A DNA stretch of 5,343 bases from Clostridiales bacterium (lineage in GTDB: Bacteria > Bacillota > Clostridia > Lachnospirales > CAG-274): assembly GCA_021202835.1 (NCBI GenBank), contig JAJQCI010000367.1, positions 1 through 5,343 of the forward strand. The letters are read 5' to 3'. This document shows, piece by piece, positions 1 through 5,343 of the stretch. The notes under the pieces were generated by a model. That model searched no databases, had not been told where the DNA came from, and saw nothing but the letters and a program-made list of their open reading frames with translations. Every line of letters starts with the position of its first letter. The first letter of the stretch is position 1. The translations under genes were made by a program, and so were the position numbers.

Positions 1-36
1 AAGGTATATACCGCCATAGGCATATTTCGCCAATAT

Positions 37-134
37 ATAGTAAACGACATAGAAACTGTATTTTTATACACAATACCCTGATAGAATAAAGAGCCGTTTT
101 AATGGTAATTAAGAAAATATATGTCGTTTACTAT
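37..134. mobile_element. MITE-like element (~94 bp) with perfect terminal inverted repeats
   Basis: Positions 37-51 (ATAGTAAACGACATA) and 120-134 (TATGTCGTTTACTAT) are perfect 15-bp inverted repeats facing each other across an AT-rich core of 68 bp. The core has no coding capacity; it holds one small hairpin (57-61 pairs with 66-70). The element sits inside the broken flavodoxin gene. Deleting 96 bp rejoins GFP with a YW pair, as expected in this family. This fits a 94-bp element (39-132, 13-bp inverted repeats) with a 2-bp AT duplication at 37-38 and 133-134. The flanks are TATA-rich, so ends may be shifted by 1-2 bp. A TA duplication typical of Tc1/mariner-IS630 elements is also possible if the TATA run has slipped. 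The insert is a multiple of 3 but brings an in-frame TAA at 99-101. It encodes no transposase, so any mobility would need one supplied in trans. Confidence 0.8.
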
Positions 135-226
135 TGGAAAGCCTAAATATATTTCATCATATTTATCAAAGCTTTTAGGCAGTGACACAAGCTCAGGTCT
201 TGCGTTATTCCGCAAGTCCTCCTGAG

Positions 227-282
227 AGAACCCGAAAGACATCGGGACGCCCAAAGGGTGGGTTTTGCTGCAAGCAAAACTT
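227..282. mobile_element. 56-bp hairpin-rich insertion flanked by a CTGAG direct repeat
   Basis: The 56 bp between two copies of CTGAG (222-226 and 283-287) have no counterpart in the flavodoxin frame. Removing the insert plus one CTGAG (61 bp) joins NQAQ directly to EDLRNNARPEL, the expected family sequence, and corrects the frame. The insert is nearly all stem-loops: CCCGA (231-235) pairs with TCGGG (242-246); CCCA (250-253) can pair with TGGG (259-262); GTTTTGCT (262-269) pairs perfectly with AGCAAAAC (273-280) around a 3-nt loop. It contains no gene. The structure and the 5-bp flanking repeat suggest a dispersed palindromic repeat (REP/MITE-like) inserted with target duplication. Only one copy is present in the window, so its repetitive nature is not shown here. 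Confidence 0.72.
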
Positions 283-480
283 CTGAGCCTGATTTACACA
301 GACAGAATATTCAGACGAATATGATATTTTCTGCTCTATTCTGAAAATATCCGAACCTGTTATCTTAGCAATCATTTTTGCTGCCTTTTCTGTGTTTCCT
401 ACGTTTAAATGACGGTATTCTCCCGCAAAATAATTTTCTCCGGCTCTTGAATAATATGCTGTAAGTTTAGCCACTTAAAT

Positions 481-487
481 TCCTCCT
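481..487 (-). promoter_or_regulatory. Ribosome binding site of the flavodoxin pseudogene
   Basis: AGGAGGA on the minus strand lies 6 nt before the GTG at 474-472. It is the strongest Shine-Dalgarno match in the window and fixes the unusual GTG start, which is followed by the flavodoxin beta-1 strand. It shows that the gene was a genuine translated gene before the insertions. Confidence 0.75.
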
Positions 488-537
488 GTCTTGTAAAAGT
501 ATGTCAAATTTGCCGCTTAAAATTCTATAAGCTATAT

Positions 538-1566
538 TTATTGAATGCCCAACTCATTTATCCACTCTGTTACATCATCTTCCGAAACAGCCGAATTAAA
601 ACGTCTGCCATCAAACCAGTTTCCGCTGCCTGCCGCTTCTTCCAAAAGCTGACCGCTCTCGCCCAAGCCGGAAGATGCTGATGTACAGAAGGGTATGACA
701 GTTTTGTCTGTAAAATCATTTGCCGAAACAAAGCTGCTTACGGGCCAAGCGGCAATTCCCCACCATATGGGATAGCCTATAAACACTGTGTCATACTTTT
801 CCCAGTTTTCAGGCTCATAAGAAACAAGCTCAATATCTCTTAAGCTTTCATCATCATGTTCACGGCTTACACGGCTGTCATCATCGTTATAATTCAAATC
901 ATCATCAGTATAAGGGTCGGCTGGCTCTATTTCAAACAGGTCTGCATTTAAAACATCGGCAAATATGTTTGCTGCTTTTTCGGTTGTTCCTGTTGCGGAA
1001 AAATATACAATTAAAATATTGCCGTCTGTGTTTTCATCTTCTGCATTAGCTTCTTCTGTTTCTGCGGCTTCTGCCGTTTCCGCTGTGTCTGTGATTTCAT
1101 AGGATTTTGTAATTGTAATAGTCTGGGTTTCACTGTTCCAGTCAACATCAAATTCAAAGCTTTCCGCAATAAATCTTATAGGCAGCATTGTCCTTCCGCT
1201 TACAACAGCCGGAGCCGTATCAAGCTCATTTGCCGTTCCGTTAAAATATGCTGTATTGCTGTCAATAGTAAGCTCTATAACATCTCCGTTATATGTAAGT
1301 TCTGCTGTCTGCGTATCTTGGTTCCATTCAACCTCGCCGCCCATGGCTTCAATTATTGCTCTTATGGGAACAAGAGTTCTTCCCTCAACTATAACAGGCG
1401 GAGCGTCTATTTCGCTTTCGGTTTCGTTTACAGTTATAATGCTGCTGTTAATCTGCAAAGCAAGGGTAAAATCTTCTGAATTATCCCTGTTTTCCTCAGC
1501 TTCTGCACAGGCTGTCAAAGAAAACACAAGGATTACTGCCATAAAAAGGGATATTATTTTTTTCAT
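538..1566 (-). CDS. Exported flavodoxin lipoprotein with copper-amine-oxidase-N-like domain
   Basis: A 342-aa protein predicted to be a membrane-anchored lipoprotein carrying an FMN-binding flavodoxin outside the cell. Residues 1-20 form a signal peptide with a clear lipobox (LTAC, Cys20). Residues about 37-153 are a copper-amine-oxidase N-terminal-like ('stalk') domain made of two half-repeats, each with the hallmark GRTLVPIR / GRTMLPIR and a W-N-x-x-T-x-T segment. Residues 155-181 are a Glu/Ala/Thr-rich, probably flexible linker. Residues 183-342 are a flavodoxin: ILIVYFSATGTTEKAA (185-200) is the phosphate-binding loop, IGYPIWWG (263-270) the second flavin loop, and FCTSASSGLG (293-302) the third. 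The acidic stretch at 219-244 matches the YND-x-x-SR-x-SRE-type insert seen in Flavodoxin_4 relatives. The ATG start is supported by AAAGGAA 10 nt upstream, and the gene begins 18 bp after the esterase stop. The stalk-like domain is unlikely to bind copper; its role is probably spacing or wall interaction. Redox partners are unknown. Confidence 0.9.
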   Translation of the reverse strand: MKKIISLFMAVILVFSLTACAEAEENRDNSEDFTLALQINSSIITVNETESEIDAPPVIVEGRTLVPIRAIIEAMGGEVEWNQDTQTAELTYNGDVIELTIDSNTAYFNGTANELDTAPAVVSGRTMLPIRFIAESFEFDVDWNSETQTITITKSYEITDTAETAEAAETEEANAEDENTDGNILIVYFSATGTTEKAANIFADVLNADLFEIEPADPYTDDDLNYNDDDSRVSREHDDESLRDIELVSYEPENWEKYDTVFIGYPIWWGIAAWPVSSFVSANDFTDKTVIPFCTSASSGLGESGQLLEEAAGSGNWFDGRRFNSAVSEDDVTEWINELGIQ

Positions 1567-1576
1567 AGTCTAATCA

Positions 1577-1583
1577 TTCCTTT
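1577..1583 (-). promoter_or_regulatory. Ribosome binding site of the exported flavodoxin gene
   Basis: AAAGGAA on the minus strand, 10 nt before the ATG at 1566-1564. It begins one base after the TGA stop (1587-1585) of the upstream esterase gene. This arrangement supports translational coupling within one transcript. Confidence 0.7.
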
Positions 1584-1584
1584 G

Positions 1585-4389
1585 TCAATAAACATAGTCG
1601 GGAGCAAGAATCGCCATAAGCTCTTTATCGTGGTTATGTGCCAAATAGGTTTCGTTGTCGAAAATCATTGCTGTTCCGCCGCTTCGTGTGTAAGGCTCCC
1701 AAGTAGGAAGGCTTTCACCGTTGGAGTCGCCTGTTTTGGCAAAATTAATCCAAGCATCGCTCATAATATCCGACAGTGCGTAAGCTTCGTTTATGTCGCC
1801 GCTGACATCTGCCTTATCTATATTATTGAACACAAATGGTATTTCCGCCGTATGGTAAGATGTTCCCCATGTAAATACATATGAATAAACAGGTGCGCCA
1901 TTTTGGTCTGCTTTATGGGCTGTCAGCTTTAATATAGGCAGACGTATAAGAGTTGAGTCAATATAAAGAGCCCCTGTGTCGGATTCGTTGGGATATGCTT
2001 TTGCAAAGGTTTCTTTAACTCTTTCCGCTTTGTCCCCGTATTTTTCAGTCATTTTTGCGTTAAGCTCTTCTTCGCTCATTTCTTCATCGGAATCGGCTAA
2101 GCCGCCGTTAAATACTGTCCATTCGTTAAGGTTTGAACCTATAAGCAAGGGTATGTTATAGCCCGCTTCGGCAAAGCCGTCCTCGGTTACGGGACTTGTG
2201 GGCAGATAATCGCCGTCTACAACAGGCTCCCACAAAAGAGAATATCCGTTTACAAATTCCTCATAAATACCCATTTCCTCGGCTGCCAAAATCAAGGCTT
2301 TATCGGAAGCTGCGGCAAGCTCATCATAGGGGATTGTCTGAAGGGCTTCTATGTTATCCTCTGAAATATCAAGCTCGTCTAAAATTATTTCAGTTAAACG
2401 TCTGCTTACGTCTAATGAAGTGAATTTTGCACCCATATTTTCCGTTGCGCCGCTTTCAACAATGCCTTTGTGGAAAAGTCCTTTTGCATAAGGTGAGGTC
2501 ATAAGCGCCAAAACCTTTGCTCCGCCGCCGGACTCGCCAAAAACAGTTACATTATTCGGGTCGCCGCCGAACTGCTCAATATTATCCTGTATCCACTGTA
2601 AAGCGGCGGCAATATCGGTTAAACCCACATTTGCGGAATATTTATATTTTTCTCCGTAAGCAGATAAATCCAAATGTCCCAAAACATTCAGTCTGTGATT
2701 TATTGAAACAACAACCACGTCGCCTTTTTTGCTTAGGTTTTCGCCGTCATAGGAAGGCATATCTATTGACGAACCTGTTGAAAAGCCGCCGCCGTGAAGC
2801 CAAACCATTACGGGACGTTTTTCATTATCGTTTATACCCGGTGTCCATACATTTAAGTTTTGACAGTTTTCGTCCATTTCGTGAGAGCCTGAGCCTGTTT
2901 GGGGAGCAATAGGACCGTAGTCTTTGGCTTCTCTTATACCCTCCCAAGGTGTCACCTTTTGAGCCGGAACAAATCTCTCTTCCGCTTCGGCATAGGGTAT
3001 GCCGTGGTAGGTGTAAATTCCGTTGTTAATATAGCCCTCAACTGCTCCGGCTTCTGTATTTACAACGGCAGATGCGCCTTCACTTCCCAATGCGGAATTA
3101 TATTCATCGTCCGAAACCTCAGCTCCCCAAGCTATGCTGTCATTTCCGGGGTTACCGTTTACGGCAATATAAGCAAATTCACTGTTCGCTGCTCCGTGCC
3201 AATGGACTACTCCCGGTTCTGCAACAATTACATCTCCGGCTTTTATGATTCGGGCTTCGCTGCCTTCCTCTTGATAAATTCCCGTTCCGTTTGTAACAAC
3301 AATGAGCTGACCTCCTTCGTGAGAGTGCCAAGCTGTTCTTGCTCCGGCTTCAAGCGTGTAGTTGTTTACTTCGGGACAGTTGAAAACATCTTCATATTCC
3401 ACAAGGTTATTTTTGTAAATCGTTCCCGTATATCCCTCGGCAGTATAAGCCTCTCCTTTGGGGAACATTGTTTCCCCCGGCTCTCTGATTGTGCCGTTTT
3501 CTTTTGCGGTTGAAACTGCGGCATAATATTCATCGTCCGTTACCTTTTCAAACCAGTTTGTTGTTCCCACACCGGGGTTTACTCCCAAAGCAATATGAGC
3601 AAACCAACTGTCATTTATGGCTGAGTGAAAGTGTCTTTTTCCGGGAGGAATTAATATAACGTCTCCTGCCTGCATAAGCCTTGCCGGCTCGCCTTCCATT
3701 TCAAACACACCTACGCCCTCTGTTACAAGAAGAATCTGACCGCCGTCATGGGTGTGCCAGTCGGTTCTTGTACAGGGTTCAAAGGTAACCTGGCCGAAAG
3801 CGGGAATTTTCATTGTTTCGTCATATGAGCTGAGCCAGTTTACATAGGATACACCTGTGAAATAATCTGCGGCAGGGTTTAAGTCGCCTTTGGCAAATAC
3901 ATTTTCAATAGTGTCTGCGTCTATAACTGTTATTGTTCGGCTGTCGGCTGTCCAAATAACAGTATAGCCCATTTCTTCGGCAATAAATCTAAGGGGAACA
4001 TAAAATCTGCCCTCTATTGTCTGCGGCTTTGTGTCAAGGCTTGTTTCTTCACCGTTTACAGTCGCTTCTCCGCTGACCGAATTTATTGTGATTTCCGTTT
4101 CACTGTATGTAATTTCAACGGTTTCTCCCCTTTGATTATATTCTCCGCCTACGGCTTCAACAAAGCCCTTAACAGGCAAAACCGTACTGCCGTTTACAAC
4201 AACGGGAACAGCTCCCTCCTCATCAACAGGGGTTTCCTTTCCGTTTACATTCATAACATTACTGCCTATTTGCATTGTAATCGTTGTTTTTTCCGTATCA
4301 ACCGCCGTTTCGCCTGCCGTAATTACTCCGGCAAAGCAAGCCGACAAAAGCATTGCAAATATCAAAACAAAAGATATGCTTTTTTTCAT
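1585..4389 (-). CDS. Exported type B carboxylesterase with copper-amine-oxidase-N-like domain and two cupin domains
   Basis: A 934-aa exported enzyme of four modules. The signal peptide (1-18 or slightly longer) ends in a possible lipobox, LSAC with Cys18, but the hydrophobic stretch continues, so type I cleavage near residue 25 is also possible. Residues 36-157 are a copper-amine-oxidase-N-like domain whose first half-repeat is degenerate. Two cupins follow: 196-270 with H212, H214, Q218, H253 and H255, and 335-415 with H355, H357, Q361, H396 and H398. They resemble the cupins found next to carboxymuconolactone decarboxylase-like proteins. Residues 440-930 are a full-length carboxylesterase: GIPYAEA, the ENCQNLNVW segment, oxyanion motif HGGGF (532-536), nucleophile elbow FGESGGG with Ser620, acid Glu756 in GSNLNEW, and His846 in YHTAEIPFVF. 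The triad appears intact, so ester hydrolysis is expected; the natural substrate cannot be read from the sequence. The ATG start follows AAAGGAG by 10 nt and lies 15 bp after the upstream hydrolase stop. Confidence 0.93.
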   Translation of the reverse strand: MKKSISFVLIFAMLLSACFAGVITAGETAVDTEKTTITMQIGSNVMNVNGKETPVDEEGAVPVVVNGSTVLPVKGFVEAVGGEYNQRGETVEITYSETEITINSVSGEATVNGEETSLDTKPQTIEGRFYVPLRFIAEEMGYTVIWTADSRTITVIDADTIENVFAKGDLNPAADYFTGVSYVNWLSSYDETMKIPAFGQVTFEPCTRTDWHTHDGGQILLVTEGVGVFEMEGEPARLMQAGDVILIPPGKRHFHSAINDSWFAHIALGVNPGVGTTNWFEKVTDDEYYAAVSTAKENGTIREPGETMFPKGEAYTAEGYTGTIYKNNLVEYEDVFNCPEVNNYTLEAGARTAWHSHEGGQLIVVTNGTGIYQEEGSEARIIKAGDVIVAEPGVVHWHGAANSEFAYIAVNGNPGNDSIAWGAEVSDDEYNSALGSEGASAVVNTEAGAVEGYINNGIYTYHGIPYAEAEERFVPAQKVTPWEGIREAKDYGPIAPQTGSGSHEMDENCQNLNVWTPGINDNEKRPVMVWLHGGGFSTGSSIDMPSYDGENLSKKGDVVVVSINHRLNVLGHLDLSAYGEKYKYSANVGLTDIAAALQWIQDNIEQFGGDPNNVTVFGESGGGAKVLALMTSPYAKGLFHKGIVESGATENMGAKFTSLDVSRRLTEIILDELDISEDNIEALQTIPYDELAAASDKALILAAEEMGIYEEFVNGYSLLWEPVVDGDYLPTSPVTEDGFAEAGYNIPLLIGSNLNEWTVFNGGLADSDEEMSEEELNAKMTEKYGDKAERVKETFAKAYPNESDTGALYIDSTLIRLPILKLTAHKADQNGAPVYSYVFTWGTSYHTAEIPFVFNNIDKADVSGDINEAYALSDIMSDAWINFAKTGDSNGESLPTWEPYTRSGGTAMIFDNETYLAHNHDKELMAILAPDYVY

Positions 4390-4399
4390 AGGTTAAAGT

Positions 4400-4406
4400 C
4401 TCCTTT
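4400..4406 (-). promoter_or_regulatory. Ribosome binding site of the cupin-carboxylesterase gene
   Basis: AAAGGAG on the minus strand, 10 nt before the ATG at 4389-4387. It overlaps the TAA stop (4407-4405) of the upstream hydrolase gene by two bases, so ribosomes finishing that gene are placed at this site. This supports the chosen start and an operon. Confidence 0.75.
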
Positions 4407-5343
4407 ACTGTACATTTTCCTTTATCCAGTTTTCAACATGATCCGCAACAACGTCATTGTTTAAATCCTGGAATATAAAGTGGTCGTTGCCCGTTATGCC
4501 TTCTTTGGGAAGGTCAATAACCTCTGCCGTTCCTCCGTCTGCTGTGTAGGCTTCGGCAAAGTCATAGCTTGTCTGACGCATTCCCTGCCAAGCGGCTGTT
4601 GCCTGAATTTCAGGGTCGCCGTTGTCGATATAGTCGCCAAAATAAATTGCCGCTGAAATGCCTTTTTCAAGCATTGCGTTGTATTCCTCTGTTCCTGCTT
4701 CCGCACCGCTTCCCGGTTCTATGGCAATTATTGAAGCAATATGGTCGGTATATTTTGCCGTAAGCCAGCCGGCTCTTCCGCCCTGCGAGTGGGTAACAAG
4801 AATTGAGTTTTTGCCTGTTCTTTCGTAAACCTCGTCTATTGCCGCCGCAACAGCTTCCGCCACCATTTCACCGTCATAATCTGCACCCATATCGGAGGTC
4901 ATTCCCGTATCGGGTGTCATTTGGCGGAAAAATTGGTCTAAAGATTCATCATCATTGGGAAACTGTGAGCCTTCATAGGCTTCTGACTTTCCGTCAACCC
5001 ATTTTCCTATTCTGAACTGTGTGTACCACCTTTGGTCAAGAGTTTTCGTGCTTATATCGCCGCTGACGGAGGTCGCTCCGGCCTCACCTCTGTGGGGTTC
5101 GTCTATAAGCCAAACACTGTGACCCTTTCTTAAAAACATATCAGACCAGCCCTCTCTTCCGTCGGGAGTGGTCATCCAACCCATTCTTGACTGACCATAA
5201 CCGTGAAGAAATACCATAGGCAGCTCCGTATCGTTTTCGGGAATTTGATAGAGAACATTTGCGTGGTCAACATGGGCAGTCTGTCCTGCTCCGGTTTCTT
5301 CCCATTGGTTTGTCGGGTCAAATGTGCCCTCGGAAGTAACCGT
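4405..5343 (-). CDS. Alpha/beta-fold hydrolase, 5' end outside the window
   Basis: The reading frame is open from the right edge to the TAA at 4405, giving 312 visible residues. The ATG at 5217 is internal: the 42 residues before it have no stop and fit the family (HVDHANVLYQIPE leading into the first core strand). The start is therefore missing, and it cannot be said whether a signal peptide exists. Counting from the right edge, visible motifs are the oxyanion region VFLHGYGQS (44-52), TPDGREGW (59-66), LIDEPHRGE (79-87), the nucleophile elbow VTHSQGG with Ser186, a possible acid Glu209 in IAIEP, and His288 in GNDHFIF. The pattern TPDGR-x-GW-x-D-x-F-x-RKG is typical of a group of serine hydrolases/esterases with a Glu acid after beta-6. 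It probably cleaves an ester, but the substrate is unknown. It is the first visible gene of the cluster and lies 15 bp upstream of the carboxylesterase fusion, which suggests joint expression and possibly related substrates. Confidence 0.88.
   Translation of the reverse strand, partial: TVTSEGTFDPTNQWEETGAGQTAHVDHANVLYQIPENDTELPMVFLHGYGQSRMGWMTTPDGREGWSDMFLRKGHSVWLIDEPHRGEAGATSVSGDISTKTLDQRWYTQFRIGKWVDGKSEAYEGSQFPNDDESLDQFFRQMTPDTGMTSDMGADYDGEMVAEAVAAAIDEVYERTGKNSILVTHSQGGRAGWLTAKYTDHIASIIAIEPGSGAEAGTEEYNAMLEKGISAAIYFGDYIDNGDPEIQATAAWQGMRQTSYDFAEAYTADGGTAEVIDLPKEGITGNDHFIFQDLNNDVVADHVENWIKENVQ

Larger units (their letters stand above)
1..474 (-). pseudogene. Flavodoxin (Flavodoxin_4-type), disrupted by two short insertions and cut by the window edge
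   Basis: A small flavodoxin gene without signal peptide, presumably a cytoplasmic FMN-binding electron carrier or quinone reductase-like protein when intact. The start is GTG (474-472), 6 nt after an AGGAGGA site. The N-terminus shows the family pattern YYSRAGENY, then LNVGNTEKAA, the expected FMN-phosphate region, and IFRIEQ. The intact frame stops matching after residue 64 (NQAQ) and reaches a stop at 205-207, giving an 89-aa product with an unrelated 25-residue tail. The family sequence resumes in another frame from position 221 leftwards: EDLRNNARPEL, then YDEIYLGFPI. It is interrupted again near 135 and continues from about 37 as YWRNMPMAVYT to the window edge. Removing 61 bp (for example 222-282) and 96 bp (for example 38-133) restores one open frame, so two insertions explain the damage. 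It lies 63 bp downstream of an intact exported flavodoxin. Family assignment rests on recognised motifs, not on a search. Confidence 0.88.

Noticed and set aside
227..282. The hairpin insert as a rho-independent terminator or CRISPR repeat
   Set aside because: No stem is followed by a U-tract in either direction and there is only one copy, without spacers. The clean repair of the flavodoxin frame on removal points to an insertion.
205..474. Treating the 89-codon frame as a real small protein
   Set aside because: Its last 25 codons come from the hairpin insert and out-of-frame sequence, while the true flavodoxin continuation is visible in another frame immediately downstream.
479..507. TTGACA on the minus strand (507-502) as a -35 box for the flavodoxin pseudogene
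   Set aside because: No -10 box occurs at a suitable distance; the position 17 nt further falls on the ribosome binding site itself.
475..537. Terminator between the exported flavodoxin and the pseudogene
   Set aside because: The 63-bp gap contains no GC-rich stem followed by a T-run on the minus strand, so read-through is more likely.
1108..1458. Calling the N-terminal domain a copper amine oxidase
   Set aside because: Only the non-catalytic N-terminal-like domain is present, as in many exported Firmicutes proteins; no amine oxidase catalytic region exists in the window.
1256..1884. Plus-strand open frames at 1256-1573 and 1582-1884
   Set aside because: Both are antisense to well-supported coding sequence, have no convincing ribosome binding site and give products without family features.
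2899..3513. Plus-strand open frame of 204 codons
   Set aside because: It lies antisense within the esterase fusion, whose minus-strand frame has clear domains and catalytic residues. The plus frame has a low-complexity Ser/Phe/Val-rich product with no recognisable motif.
4132..5015. Short frames within the hydrolase and esterase start region (plus strand at 4132, 4569, 4803; minus strand at 4494-4706)
   Set aside because: All overlap the alpha/beta hydrolase or the esterase N-terminus in other frames. Their products are rich in Arg/Leu/Pro or Gln, as expected of shadow frames.

Overview
The window looks like the interior of a minus-strand operon from a low-GC Gram-positive anaerobe, probably a clostridial gut or rumen lineage (Lachnospirales/Eubacteriales). 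This assignment is an inference. It rests on the AT-rich third codon positions, AAAGGAG-type ribosome binding sites, a clear lipobox on one protein and a plausible one on another, and the paired copper-amine-oxidase-like N-terminal ('stalk') domains typical of exported Firmicutes proteins. No taxonomic marker gene is present. All genes point the same way, so transcription runs from high to low coordinates.

Reading in the direction of transcription: (1) 5343-4405, the 3' part of an alpha/beta-fold hydrolase whose start lies outside the window; (2) 4389-1585, a large exported protein of 934 aa that combines a signal peptide, a copper-amine-oxidase-N-like domain, two cupin domains and a complete type B carboxylesterase with its catalytic triad; (3) 1566-538, a lipoprotein carrying the same kind of N-terminal domain fused to a flavodoxin; (4) 474-1, a second, small cytoplasmic-type flavodoxin gene that is broken by two separate short insertions and runs off the left edge. 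The three intact coding regions are separated by only 15 and 18 bp, and two of the ribosome binding sites overlap or abut the preceding stop codon. Co-transcription and translational coupling are therefore likely. A 63-bp gap precedes the pseudogene. No promoter or terminator is convincing; the operon promoter must lie to the right of the window.

The most informative part is the left 474 bp. The ancestral flavodoxin frame can be reconstructed almost completely. Removing 61 bp (a 56-bp hairpin-rich insert plus one copy of a CTGAG direct repeat) and 96 bp (a short element bounded by perfect 15-bp inverted repeats) gives one continuous frame with clear flavodoxin motifs. Both inserts behave like small non-autonomous mobile repeats, and each gives an exact before/after comparison of its insertion site.

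Functionally, the cluster joins two esterase/hydrolase-type enzymes, metal-cupin modules and a flavodoxin, with at least two products predicted outside the membrane. Use of the same accessory domain on two unrelated neighbouring enzymes suggests a shared surface location. A common substrate or redox pathway is only inferred.
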